Source: Candidatus Viridilinea mediisalina (GTDB lineage: Bacteria > Chloroflexota > Chloroflexia > Chloroflexales > Chloroflexaceae). Taken from it: 41,577 bases of DNA. Positions 24,411 to 32,959 of the stretch are shown here, one piece after another. A program made the position numbers and the translations under genes. The stretch is taken from NCBI RefSeq assembly GCF_002532535.1, contig NZ_NQWI01000039.1:1-41577 (forward strand), read 5' to 3'. The notes beneath the pieces were generated by a model. It saw nothing but the letters and a program-made list of their open reading frames with translations. It was not told the origin of the DNA and made no database searches. Positions within the stretch are counted from its first letter, which is position 1. Each line of letters opens with the position of its first letter.

Positions 24411-26613
24411 CAGCGTAGCGGAGGGTGAAGTAGAAGGTACTGCCCTGATCAGGCACACTTTCTACCCCAATAGTGCCACCTAGACGTTCAACAAGTTGCT
24501 TACAGATGGCGAGTCCGAGGCCAATGCCCCGTTCAGCGGAATTGATGCCCTCACTCGCGCCATCGCCACGAATGAAGCGTTGGAAAATCTGTTCGTGCAT
24601 ATCGGGTGGAATCCCACGCCCGGTATCTTTTACCTCAACCCGCACATGGTCGCCACAATCGAGGGCACGGACGCTAATCCCGCCGCTACTGGTATAGCGC
24701 CGGGCATTATCAACCAATTGGAACACCACCTGACGCACATGGTCAAAATCGGCCCAGACGGGCCGCAGATCACTCGGAATATCAACGGTGAGGGTCAGCC
24801 CTTTGGCCTTAATCTGACTCTGAACCCGCCAATTGGCCTCATCAACCGCACGAGCCAACTCTACCGCCTCAAGGTCGGTGGTAGTCACTCCAGCATCAAG
24901 GTGGGCCACGGTAATCACATTCTGCAGCAAACCTGCCATGTTGTTAGCATGTAAACGGATCGTCTCCACAAAACTCGCTTGGTCATCCTCCAAACGGCCC
25001 ACGAGGCCACGCAGCAGCAGATCGGCATTACCCCCAATTACCGTGAGGGGCGTCTTCAATTCATGCGAAATCGTGCCGATAAAATTGGTCTTCGCACGGT
25101 CTACCGCTACTTCAGAGGTCATATCTTGGAGCACACAGACATAGCCCGAGCGGCTTTGATCCACACCAACCACAGGCGCAATCGAAGCACGCACAATAAA
25201 ATCACCAAGGGTATAGAGGTCTTGGGCCCGCTGGGTACCAAAGCCAGGCACACCGTCGGTTAAGGGTTCGAGGGGAATATCGCTCAACTTCTTGGGTGCG
25301 GGGGCATCATCGGGGAGGCGCATCAGCCGTCGTGTCGCCCGATTGATCAACTGCACATCGCCCTGATCATCAACCACCACAATCCCATCGGTGATACTAT
25401 CAACGATTGCAGCCCGCTGGCTCGCTTCTGACTGCACTTGGGCATAGAGCTGAGTGAGGAACTCGGTCATCTGGTTAAAGCTCACCGCCAATTGACCAAT
25501 CTCATTCTCACGATAGACTGTAGCACGCCGGTTGAATTGACCAGCGGCAACATCCTTCGACGTGGCGACAAGGTCTTGGAGGGGATGGGTGATGCGATTC
25601 GCAATAAAGACACCCACGATGATAATCGAGACAGCCAGCACCAGCACCAACCCCAAAATCGGCGCGAAGGCACTTTGCCAGTCGCTCATGACAAATTCGT
25701 TTGATAGCGCCGGAGCGATGATGCCTAACGGTTCGCTGCGAATGAACAGAGCGGCGTAGGCTGCCTTGAATTCGCGTGGAGCAAGCTGCAAATCTTTATT
25801 GACTGAAAAGCCTTCACTTGTAATGTCGGGATTATTCCAAAATCCTCTAACAAAATCACTATCAATTGGATCAGTATTTTCAACAAAGGTAGAATGCAAG
25901 ATTCTACCAGCGGTATCATACGCCGTGATCCCGGCAGCTTGCGAACGGTCACGCAGCATCGTCAAAAAGCTATCCAGCCGCATACCCGCAATCAAGCCAC
26001 CAACAATCTGCTCGTTATGGTAGACCGGAGCAATCGTCACCAAATAGTAGGTTTCACTCCCATCAAAGCTAATGATGTAGGCATACTTATCGCCGAGATC
26101 ATCAGCACGACCAGTTAGAACGTCATCAATATAGGGTAACCCTTGGATGAGAAAAGGTGCGTGAACAGTTGGCTCAGATGCCTGACCAAAACTCTCAAAA
26201 TCGACCAGTGTTTCACCAGCCTGATTAAAAGCAATCAGGCGATCAATACGTAACTGGCTGCGGTTTCTCGCCAAACGAAAATAGGGATGGAGCGCACGGG
26301 CCAAACCTTGGCGATCATTCGTAGCCAGCGCCTCAGCAACAGCCGGTGCAGCTACCTCTGGATCGTTGTTTTCAGGAGCAAACGCAGCTTCGCGCAGAAA
26401 CTCAAGGTTTGAGCGTTCTTGGGCAACAATGGAATCGGTTACGCTGCTGGCAATACTCGCCAACTGATTATTGAACCGTTCATCAATCGATTGGGCAAGG
26501 AAAAAAAAGGACAACGAGGCCCCAATCACCGACACAACGAGGGTGAGCAGCAGGAAGGGTATAATAATCTGGTAGCGAAGCTGCCCAGTAAGCTGCTTCC
26601 ATATGCGCTTCAT
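24361..26613 (-). CDS. Transmembrane sensor histidine kinase (Cache-HAMP-PAS-HisKA-HATPase)
   Basis: A 750-residue membrane kinase. Membrane helices lie at about 15-40 and 318-338 and enclose an extracytoplasmic Cache-like ligand domain (about 41-315, with YYLVTIAPVYHNEQIVGGLIAGM). HAMP follows (339-392), then PAS (about 398-505, DGIVVVDDQGDVQLINRAT) and HisKA with phospho-acceptor H517 in FIGTISHELKTPL. HATPase_c has an N box (VDNARRY), G1 DTGRGIP and G2 GIGLGLAI. All key residues are present, so it should be active. No response regulator is adjacent. Its 3' end overlaps the start of the giant Calx-beta gene by 50 nt. GAGGCGG lies 3 nt before the ATG, rather close for a ribosome-binding site. 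Confidence 0.93.
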   Translation of the reverse strand: MKRIWKQLTGQLRYQIIIPFLLLTLVVSVIGASLSFFFLAQSIDERFNNQLASIASSVTDSIVAQERSNLEFLREAAFAPENNDPEVAAPAVAEALATNDRQGLARALHPYFRLARNRSQLRIDRLIAFNQAGETLVDFESFGQASEPTVHAPFLIQGLPYIDDVLTGRADDLGDKYAYIISFDGSETYYLVTIAPVYHNEQIVGGLIAGMRLDSFLTMLRDRSQAAGITAYDTAGRILHSTFVENTDPIDSDFVRGFWNNPDITSEGFSVNKDLQLAPREFKAAYAALFIRSEPLGIIAPALSNEFVMSDWQSAFAPILGLVLVLAVSIIIVGVFIANRITHPLQDLVATSKDVAAGQFNRRATVYRENEIGQLAVSFNQMTEFLTQLYAQVQSEASQRAAIVDSITDGIVVVDDQGDVQLINRATRRLMRLPDDAPAPKKLSDIPLEPLTDGVPGFGTQRAQDLYTLGDFIVRASIAPVVGVDQSRSGYVCVLQDMTSEVAVDRAKTNFIGTISHELKTPLTVIGGNADLLLRGLVGRLEDDQASFVETIRLHANNMAGLLQNVITVAHLDAGVTTTDLEAVELARAVDEANWRVQSQIKAKGLTLTVDIPSDLRPVWADFDHVRQVVFQLVDNARRYTSSGGISVRALDCGDHVRVEVKDTGRGIPPDMHEQIFQRFIRGDGASEGINSAERGIGLGLAICKQLVERLGGTIGVESVPDQGSTFYFTLRYADDTPKPEKSSSMAAAA

Positions 26614-26844
26614 AGCCGCCTCGTAGACATAAGCAGAAGCTAAACGGACGTAGCGAGACTACGCCGTATACTATGAGTATAGGTTTAGTAGGGGGGTTAT
26701 GCAAGGGGCTTTTGCTGACAGTTTGTTTAATTTTGTGTGGTGGTTGCGGCCCATTCCTGGGGCTGCGCCCCGAACCCCCGCCGGGCGGCGTAACGCCATG
26801 TGCATGGCACCGCCTCAACGCTACCCAAGCGCCCGCTGGCATGC

Positions 26845-26850
26845 TATACT
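26845..26850 (+). promoter_or_regulatory. -10 element for the GT4 gene
   Basis: TATACT ends 9 nt before ATG 26860, so a transcript would have at most a few leader bases. It supports the ATG at 26860 rather than the longer frame from 26800. The 246-nt gap to the divergent kinase also holds a hairpin GGGGCTGCGCCCC near 26761. Confidence 0.45.
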
Positions 26851-26859
26851 CCTCAGGCT

Positions 26860-27981
26860 ATGCGTATTGGAATTGATGCCCGCTTGAATGCCTATCGTGA
26901 GGGCGGCATTGCCCAGTATACCCGCCTGCTGCTGGAGGCATTGGTGCATTTGGCGCCTGCTGATGAGTTTGTCGTATTACAGCATCTGCGGCAGCGCCAA
27001 CCGCTACTGGTGGCCCCCAAGCTGCGCGCAACCAAACTCTTCACCCCGCCGCACCACCGCTACGAAGAACTCTTGCTACCGCTTGAGCTATGGCCGCGTC
27101 GGCTGGATTGTCTCCATTGCCCCGATTTCATTGCGCCGCAGCGTCGCCCCTGTCCAGCCGTGGTCACTATTCATGATTTAGCCTTTCTGCACTTCCCCGA
27201 AATTCTCGATGATGCAGCACGGCGCTACTACAGCCAAGTGCGGCGCGCAGTCCACGAGGCCGAAGGGGTGATCACCGTCTCCCATGCGACCCGCGCCGAT
27301 ATGGTTGAGTTGCTTGAACTAGCACCCGAACGGATTCGGGTGATCTATGAGGCTGCCGATCCGGCCTTTGGGCCCCTACCCACTGCACGCGCTGAGCAGC
27401 GGGTGATCAACGGCCACAGGCTCAACGGCGGGCAGTTCCTGCTCTTTGTGAGTACCATTGAGCCGCGTAAGAATCTTGAGACACTGCTGCGAGCGCTGCG
27501 GATCGCGCTGGATCGCAGACCGCAGGCAGGCTACCAGCTCGTGGCCGCCGGGCGAGCCGGATGGCTCGATCAGCCGATCTATGCTTTGGTGCGCGACTTA
27601 CGGCTGGGAGATGCGGTAACCTTCTTGGGTGGGGTGGCCCCAAAGGAGTTGCACTGGCTCTATGCTGCCTGTAGGCTCTATGCCAACCCCTCACTCTACG
27701 AAGGTTTTGGCCTGCCCGTACTCGAAGCGCTGGCCTGCGCAGCCCCAACCCTCGTGGCCGACAATAGCAGCCTACCCGAAGTGGCTGGCGCTGCCGCCTT
27801 GGTCTTGCCCACCCGCGATAGTGAGGCGTGGGCAACAGCAATCATGCAACTCTGGGACGACGAAGCGGCCCAAGCCGACCTCGCCCAGCGTGGCCCCCTC
27901 CGCGCCGCCCAATTCTCGTGGCAACGTGCCGCACGCGAAACCTTAGCGGTCTATCGGGAGTGTGGAAGAGGCGGGAGGTGA
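26860..27981 (+). CDS. Glycosyltransferase family 4 (GT-B)
   Basis: A 373-residue GT-B enzyme starting MRIGIDARL, the usual start of this family, with glycine-rich EGGIAQYTR near residue 15. The C-terminal domain has FVSTIEPRKNLETLLRAL (donor-binding region), VTFLGGVAPKELHWLY, and the E-x7-E motif in YEGFGLPVLEALACAAP. It is like mannosyl- or rhamnosyltransferases of envelope polysaccharide and lipid pathways, acting at the inner face of the membrane. Sugar and acceptor cannot be told from sequence. The frame extends upstream to 26800, but the region matches no family and a -10 box lies just before 26860. No other biosynthetic genes adjoin it. Confidence 0.9.
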   Translation: MRIGIDARLNAYREGGIAQYTRLLLEALVHLAPADEFVVLQHLRQRQPLLVAPKLRATKLFTPPHHRYEELLLPLELWPRRLDCLHCPDFIAPQRRPCPAVVTIHDLAFLHFPEILDDAARRYYSQVRRAVHEAEGVITVSHATRADMVELLELAPERIRVIYEAADPAFGPLPTARAEQRVINGHRLNGGQFLLFVSTIEPRKNLETLLRALRIALDRRPQAGYQLVAAGRAGWLDQPIYALVRDLRLGDAVTFLGGVAPKELHWLYAACRLYANPSLYEGFGLPVLEALACAAPTLVADNSSLPEVAGAAALVLPTRDSEAWATAIMQLWDDEAAQADLAQRGPLRAAQFSWQRAARETLAVYRECGRGGR

Positions 27982-27998
27982 GGGAACCAAGTTCCCTC
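27980..27998. repeat. GAGGGAAC palindrome, copy 3
   Basis: An 8-bp stem with loop CAA and the core GAGGGAAC/GTTCCCTC. It overlaps the TGA stop of the GT4 gene. Same family as 5465-5499 and 9230-9252. Confidence 0.75.
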
Positions 27999-28008
27999 TT
28001 GACCATGC

Positions 28009-28107
28009 TCAAGAACGTAGCGGCTGTTCCAACGCTGCCAACCAAGCTTGCAGATCATCCAGAGAGGAGAGGCTGAACAAGGCTTCACTCAAAGCCAGGA
28101 ATGTTCC
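28009..28107 (-). pseudogene. Remnant of a DUF4351-type C-terminus
   Basis: The minus strand reads FLALSEALFSLSSLDDLQAWLAAL and stops at 28009-28011. It resembles the end of the protein at the right edge of this window (SEALLAFTTQTELEAWL). Such ends are typical of DUF4351/Rpn-type PD-(D/E)xK proteins. No start codon or nuclease part remains, and upstream the frame passes into unrelated sequence. It is probably a decayed gene end. Being short, the match could be chance. Confidence 0.45.
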
Positions 28108-28180
28108 TGTTTTGCGCCGGTGGTGCAATCCTCTGAACCTCTTCTCGTTGACGTTGTGAACCTTTTGTTCAAAAAACTCG

Positions 28181-30226
28181 CTACCCCGCTACCTCCTCCT
28201 GCGGCAGCCCCATGTGGCGGCGGCGCTCGGCGGCGAGACGGCGCTTTTCGCTGATCATGTCGCCGGTGACGTAGACGCCGAAGGAGCGTAGTCCGGCTAG
28301 TTTGAGGCCGTGTTTGTGCCAGAGGCGGTACATCTCTTTGACCCGCTCCATTTCGATGTTGCGCCCGAGGGTGTAGTCTTCAAACATGCCCTCCATCGCC
28401 AACAATGCGGTCTCGGAGAGGCATGCGTAGGCGGTGCCAGGGGGCATGTCAATATCTACGCCGAAGTCGGGTTCGCCGGGGAGGACGATTTCGCCGCTTT
28501 CGACAATGAGTACGTCGGGACGGCGGGCGGCGTCGGCGGGTTTGACATCGGGTGGGCGCGCAACGTCGCAGATGACCGCACCGGGTTTGAGTTTGTCTAC
28601 GTTGACGACGTTGCCTGTGAGCGAGCTGGTAGTGGTGATGATCAGGTCGGCTTCGCCGATGTAGGCGTCGGGATGGGTGGCGGCAATGACACGCGCCCCC
28701 GGCGTTTCGGCTTCGATCTGCTGTTTGAGCGCCAGGAGGCGTTCGGGGCGCGGCGCGATCAGTACGACATCGCCAACCGCTTGGGCCAGCAGGCGAGCGC
28801 AGACTGCGCCAATAGAGCCGGTTGCGCCAATGACCACGGCGCGGACTTTGCTGGGCCGTCCGCCTTTCATGAGAATGACGGCTTGCTTGGCCGCCTCAAG
28901 GGTGGCGGCGACGGTGAGTGAGTTGCCGGAGGTGATGCCGATGGTCGCTTTTTGGGCAACGGTGATGCCCGCGTCGCCAACGACAGAGGTGAATGCGCCC
29001 AGGCCCATCAGGTGTGCGCCCATGCGCTCGGCCATGCGTGCGGCGCGAATCAGGCGGCGATAGGTGAAACTCGGCTCGCGCCGCATCATTTCGCGGGGCG
29101 TAGTGCCCAAGGAGAGCAGGAAGCCTTCGGCCTCTTCACCCGTGGCAGTGGAGCGGATGCCACGAATCTTGGAGACGTAGAGGGGGGGCATGTAGGCGGC
29201 CATGCGTTCAACGAGGCGTTCGGGCAGGTGGCGTGTCCAGCGGAAGCGCGGGTGGTTGGCGATCAGGCTGGTGCGCAGCGGGTGGATGACGAAGGCAAAC
29301 TTGGGGCGTGGGCGTGGATTGAGTTGCTGTACGGTTGGCCCCCAGCCAGCGGCGGCGATGAAGTCAAGGACTTCGGCTTCGCCGGGTTGGCGCTTGGCCT
29401 CTTGCAGCGCAGTGACGAGCGCCTCTAGTACATCGGCGGCCATAAAGGGGCGCTCGGCACTCAAGGGCGGCATCATGGTTACGAGGGTGGTGACGCCCCG
29501 CTGGCGCAAATCTTCAAGCTCGGCGGGGGCGGGATCGTCGGTGATGATGCTTTTGCCACTGAGATCGGGGGGGGCAAAGCGGCGAATGAAGGCAAAATCG
29601 CCCGCGATCACGTCGGCCCATTGGAAGAGGGGGGCCAGGCGTGGGTCGTAGTCTGCTTGGCTCAAGCCGACAGGATAGAGGATGCGGTAGGGCAACAGGG
29701 CGGTGATGGGCAGCGTGGTGGCGGCGTAGAGTTCGAGTTGGGCAAGGCTGCGCGGCGGGGGCAGGTTGGGCAAGCCGATGTGGATCAGTGGATCGGCAAA
29801 GCGCAAGGTTGGTTCATACTGGTCAATCGCCGCAGCCAATTGGTAGCGTTCAATCCCGCTGGTGAGCAGCACCCGTTTGTAGCGCAAGAGGCTAGGGAGT
29901 TGCCGGGCTGCTTGGGCAATGGCCCAGCGTTCGAGGGTGGCCTTGATCACCCCGCCGTCTACGACGGGCGTGCGCGTGGCTTGGGAGGCTATCTGGATGG
30001 CTTGGCGGTGGGGGTAGCGCGCTGTGCCGACCCGAAAGACCGGGGTGAGGCCGCCGAGCCCAATGGCATCGGCGTGGCCATCGCAGGAGCGCAGCAACTC
30101 GGCGGCGCGGGCGACGCTCCCATCGGTACCGATGCGCTCAATCTCGACACTCCGTCCGAGCAGGGTGGTGGTAACGCGATAATCACGGGCCGAAGAGCCC
30201 AGGCTAATACTGACAATGCGCTTCAT
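28181..30226 (-). CDS. Long acyl-ACP-reductase-like oxidoreductase with extra N-terminal domain
   Basis: A 681-residue protein. The C-terminal 340 residues resemble cyanobacterial fatty acyl-ACP reductase (AAR): GLGAFTSVVGD (AAR: ALGGFSSIV), GITSGNSLT (AAR: TTGNTHT), nucleotide-binding GATGSIG at 467-473, and YACLSETALLAMEG with C602 aligned to the catalytic Cys294 of the Synechococcus enzyme. AAR reduces acyl-ACP to a fatty aldehyde with NADPH. The N-terminal 330 residues are not in AAR and I do not recognise them. They contain GLGGLTP and a second possible alpha/beta fold. Chloroflexus-type bacteria make wax esters and long alkenes, so an aldehyde-forming role is plausible but inferred. AAGGTG precedes the ATG by 3 nt. 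It probably shares a transcript with the Uma2-like gene 15 nt upstream. Confidence 0.8.
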   Translation of the reverse strand: MKRIVSISLGSSARDYRVTTTLLGRSVEIERIGTDGSVARAAELLRSCDGHADAIGLGGLTPVFRVGTARYPHRQAIQIASQATRTPVVDGGVIKATLERWAIAQAARQLPSLLRYKRVLLTSGIERYQLAAAIDQYEPTLRFADPLIHIGLPNLPPPRSLAQLELYAATTLPITALLPYRILYPVGLSQADYDPRLAPLFQWADVIAGDFAFIRRFAPPDLSGKSIITDDPAPAELEDLRQRGVTTLVTMMPPLSAERPFMAADVLEALVTALQEAKRQPGEAEVLDFIAAAGWGPTVQQLNPRPRPKFAFVIHPLRTSLIANHPRFRWTRHLPERLVERMAAYMPPLYVSKIRGIRSTATGEEAEGFLLSLGTTPREMMRREPSFTYRRLIRAARMAERMGAHLMGLGAFTSVVGDAGITVAQKATIGITSGNSLTVAATLEAAKQAVILMKGGRPSKVRAVVIGATGSIGAVCARLLAQAVGDVVLIAPRPERLLALKQQIEAETPGARVIAATHPDAYIGEADLIITTTSSLTGNVVNVDKLKPGAVICDVARPPDVKPADAARRPDVLIVESGEIVLPGEPDFGVDIDMPPGTAYACLSETALLAMEGMFEDYTLGRNIEMERVKEMYRLWHKHGLKLAGLRSFGVYVTGDMISEKRRLAAERRRHMGLPQEEVAG

Positions 30227-30241
30227 TGCACCTTATTCTTC

Positions 30242-31132
30242 CTATTGGAGACGCTTCAGTTCGGCTTGGAGCGCTTGGATTTGGGCTTCCATAGCAAGGA
30301 TGCGCTCCTCGAGGGTGGTGACGCGGGCTTCAGCTCCGGCGCGTGCTGCCGCTTCACTAGCAGCACGCTCCTCCGCCTCGCTGCGCGCTTCGCTCTCGTA
30401 GCGTACCAAAGACTCGGCGCTGGCGGCACGGGCCTCGGCCACAGCGGCAAGTTGGATGGCGGCGCTATAGTCGCCCAACTCTTGGCCCTGCTGATCGTAA
30501 CAGATGACGCGCTCGCCGTGAACCCCAAGCCAGATGTTGGCCACATCGATCCAGATCCGTCCACTGGGGTCGGGCGGTTGCACATGGTAGCTATGGCCGA
30601 CGAGGTTATAGCCAAGCAGATTGAGTTGGCGCGTTTCCCCCGTCCCTTCTTCGTCTACGATGATATACTGGGTGACTCCGGCATAGGCGTAGTGGTAGAC
30701 TTTAGCATCGAGGTCATTGTTGCGCGTTGTGGGCGCAGTCCGCTCGATGATCAGGCAGGGGCGCAGACCCTCTTTGACCACATCAAAGGTACGCCAATCG
30801 CGCTGCTCGTGCAGCCCACGAATGAGCATAAGGTCGGGCGTGTGGCTACCGAGCAGCGGCTGATCCCAGGTAATCCGAACATTGCTGAGTACCAGTGCAG
30901 CGCCGCTGGCAGCAACGCATGTGTGCAACACCTGAGCCAAATAGAGGCGGTCTCTCTCGTGGCGGTCGCTATGAATAATGTAGTCGTCCTCTTCGGGATG
31001 CAGCACATCTTCGAGGGTAAGCGGCACCCGTTCCATGTGATGTTCATCGCCGGGGATGGGGCGTTGCAGATAGCGCCAGCCATAGCACCAGGGGTCGTGT
31101 TCGGGCGTAGTTGGATTGTGAGGAGGTTGCAT
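30242..31132 (-). CDS. Uma2-like PD-(D/E)xK protein with coiled-coil tail
   Basis: A 296-residue protein of the Uma2/DUF820 family. The nuclease-like core spans about 45-200: THTPDLMLI (the PD position), CLIIERTAPTTRNNDLDAK (the E-x-K-like strand, with R in place of the usual V) and HYAYAGVTQYIIVDEE. The last 75 residues are an Ala/Glu/Arg-rich coiled coil ending in IQALQAELKRLQ. The family is widespread in Chloroflexota and cyanobacteria and its role is not established. An MITE lies directly upstream (31152-31257). The acyl-ACP-reductase-like gene follows after 15 nt, probably in one transcript by readthrough. Confidence 0.8.
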   Translation of the reverse strand: MQPPHNPTTPEHDPWCYGWRYLQRPIPGDEHHMERVPLTLEDVLHPEEDDYIIHSDRHERDRLYLAQVLHTCVAASGAALVLSNVRITWDQPLLGSHTPDLMLIRGLHEQRDWRTFDVVKEGLRPCLIIERTAPTTRNNDLDAKVYHYAYAGVTQYIIVDEEGTGETRQLNLLGYNLVGHSYHVQPPDPSGRIWIDVANIWLGVHGERVICYDQQGQELGDYSAAIQLAAVAEARAASAESLVRYESEARSEAEERAASEAAARAGAEARVTTLEERILAMEAQIQALQAELKRLQ

Positions 31133-31151
31133 AGGGAGTACGTTCTGGTTC

Positions 31152-31257
31152 TAAGAGGCGGTCTGAAAAGTCTATGGTTTGGTGTTGGAGTGCCGGCTTC
31201 AGCCGGCTAAAGCCGGCACTCCAGCGTGTGCCTCCCGGCTTTTCAGACAGCCTCTAA
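31152..31257. mobile_element. MITE-like element, copy 1
   Basis: About 106 bp with terminal inverted repeats (TAAGAGGCGGTCTGAAAAG and, inverted, TTAGAGGCTGTCTGAAAAG) and a palindromic middle around TGCCGGCTTCAGCCGGCT. It has no coding capacity. Copies 2 (same orientation) and 3 (inverted) lie at 36034 and 41159. The right end supplies the stop codon of the GNAT gene. Confidence 0.88.
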
Positions 31258-31742
31258 GGAGAGGAGTTGGACGCAAGGCCATTTTTCGCATAGCACACAT
31301 AGTCGCGGCCAGACATGCCCACGCGCCGAAAGCCACACTGGCGCTCATAGAAACGTCTGGTTGCGGGTGACCAAAGCGGTGCTGCGACGGTCCAGTGGCG
31401 CACATCGGCGTGCAAGCGTTCAAGTTCTTGCCAGCAGAGCAGGCCAAGACCTTTGCTCTGCCAGGGCAGGGCGATGAAAAAGAGCCCGAGGACAGCCTCA
31501 TGGGGGCTATAGTACCAGATCACCGCCGCGCCTACAGGAGCATGTTCCACCCAGAGGGTATAGACGAAGGTATCAATGCAGCCTGGGGGCCAACGTTGGA
31601 AGAAGTCGCTGTTGCGATAGCAGGCTAAAAGTTGCTGATCGAAGGTAGAATCATTGGGCGCATCAGCATCAAAGGCCGCCGTCATGAGTTGGGTCAGCAG
31701 GGGTACTTCCGCATCGTTGAGCGGTGCAAGGGTTAGCTTCAT
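31254..31742 (-). CDS. GNAT-family N-acetyltransferase
   Basis: A 162-residue GNAT protein. The acetyl-CoA motif A region reads LGLFFIALPWQSKGLGLLCWQELER, where QSKGLG fits Q/R-x-x-G-x-G/A. Strand 4 is VGAAVIWYY and the C-terminal part has WSPATRRFYERQCGFRRVGM. Such enzymes acetylate an amine on a small molecule, peptide or antibiotic, and the substrate cannot be read from sequence. The TAG stop at 31254-31256 lies inside the end of the MITE, so the last residues (about SNSSP) come from the insertion. The start ATG 31742 has no clear ribosome-binding site. Confidence 0.85.
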   Translation of the reverse strand: MKLTLAPLNDAEVPLLTQLMTAAFDADAPNDSTFDQQLLACYRNSDFFQRWPPGCIDTFVYTLWVEHAPVGAAVIWYYSPHEAVLGLFFIALPWQSKGLGLLCWQELERLHADVRHWTVAAPLWSPATRRFYERQCGFRRVGMSGRDYVCYAKNGLASNSSP

Positions 31743-31854
31743 CGCTTACACTGGGTTGTACCGAAGAAGTGCCTTCTTCCGCACAAACATGAATATGTGC
31801 TAAGATCGTAGCGTAGGCAAGCTACTTCATTCATTCTACAAGGATTATAGGGCT

Positions 31855-32787
31855 ATGCAAGGGGTTGCGGGCAAGCAAATTGAATTGGTGGGGCCAGCGG
31901 TGTTGCCGTTGGGCTTGGGTTGGCGGGCGGGTGGGCCGCAGTTGCTTGCGGTGGCATTGCAGCATCCGCCGGTGCATCTGTTGCTCTATCCGAGCGAAGC
32001 ACTCGATCTGAGCGGAGCGCGGGCAGATTTGGCCTACAGTTATGCGGCACGCTGGTTGGCCGCGCATAGCCTCGGGGGGCGCGTGCGCGTGGATCTGGAG
32101 TTGGCGGTACCCAGCTTTATGGGCTTAGGCTCGGCAGCGAGTCTGGCGGTGACCTTGGGGACAGGCTTGGCCCATTGGTATGAACAGCCCCACGAGCCTG
32201 CGGCAACCATTGCGTCCGCCTGTGGCCTGCCGCCAGGCGAGCAGCCCTTGGCGCAGATTGCGGCCCAGGGCGGGCTGTGGCTCTGTGGCTTGCCGGGCAG
32301 CCAGACGCCCGACCTACGGCGAACCATTCAGCATACGAACCGCCAGGCCTGGGCCTTCGTGATCGTATTGCCCCGACTTGATCCCGTGCCAGAAGCCAAC
32401 TTTGAGCTAGAACGCTTAAACAATGCCTTACAATTCGCGCCCCAGCTTGCTGCGGCCCAAGCTGAAGCAGCGACTGAAGCGTTGATCGCGGCACTCGATG
32501 CGGATGATCTGGAAGGCTTTGGGGCTGCACTCACCCAATTGCAAGGTGGCTACGCACAACCCCCGTTGAGCGCATGGGAACAGCAAGTTTGCGACCAACT
32601 GCGCGCGAGTGGCGCAGTAGCCTGTGGGCGCAGCCTAGCTGGCGCAGCGCTCTTTGGCATCGTACAGGGCGACCGGGGCAGCATCAGTGCGCGCCAGGCC
32701 CTACGCCCACTCGTGCCCCCAACCAAGGGCGTCGTGATGGCAGCGATTACAGAGAATGAGGGATTGCGAGTGGTGCAGCGTTCGTGA
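31855..32787 (+). CDS. GHMP-kinase-fold protein, beta-RFAP-synthase-like
   Basis: A 310-residue GHMP-superfamily protein. The phosphate-binding motif is PSFMGLGSAASLAVT (about residues 84-98), followed by IAAQGGLWLCG and a GHMP C-terminal domain (about 180-300, LEGFGAALTQLQ, SGAVACGRSLAGAALFGIV). The closest families I can name are beta-ribofuranosylaminobenzene 5'-phosphate synthase (methanopterin pathway) and related sugar-type kinases. No pterin genes are nearby, so the reaction is open. The ATG at 31855 is preceded by ATTATAGGGCT, a possible -10 with hardly any leader. It is divergent from the GNAT gene. Confidence 0.7.
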   Translation: MQGVAGKQIELVGPAVLPLGLGWRAGGPQLLAVALQHPPVHLLLYPSEALDLSGARADLAYSYAARWLAAHSLGGRVRVDLELAVPSFMGLGSAASLAVTLGTGLAHWYEQPHEPAATIASACGLPPGEQPLAQIAAQGGLWLCGLPGSQTPDLRRTIQHTNRQAWAFVIVLPRLDPVPEANFELERLNNALQFAPQLAAAQAEAATEALIAALDADDLEGFGAALTQLQGGYAQPPLSAWEQQVCDQLRASGAVACGRSLAGAALFGIVQGDRGSISARQALRPLVPPTKGVVMAAITENEGLRVVQRS

Positions 32788-32826
32788 GCAGCAGTATCAA
32801 GCGTTTGCTCATGATGAATGCAGGGG

Positions 32827-32887
32827 CGTAGCAGCGGCCCGCCCCAAGCATCAGCGCGCAGTAGGGAATCTACAGGCCGCTGCTACG
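32827..32887. repeat. Inverted repeat after the GHMP gene
   Basis: Thirteen-bp perfect arms (CGTAGCAGCGGCC, 32827-32839, and its complement, 32875-32887) enclose 35 bp. It lies between the convergent GHMP and winged-helix genes and may be a MITE fragment or bidirectional terminator. No T-tract is adjacent. Confidence 0.75.
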
Positions 32888-32959
32888 GCCTACCCAATGG
32901 AGATCACCAAATCCAGCGCATGTTGAGGGACGACACATAGAGGCTGGCCCCATGCCACA

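Noticed and set aside
28109-28180. A possible tRNA or small RNA in the gap after the acyl-ACP-reductase-like gene
   Set aside because: I could not fold a cloverleaf or find an anticodon arm.
29621-31210. A 529-residue plus-strand frame across the acyl-ACP-reductase-like and Uma2-like genes
   Set aside because: It spans two clear minus-strand genes and has no recognisable motif.
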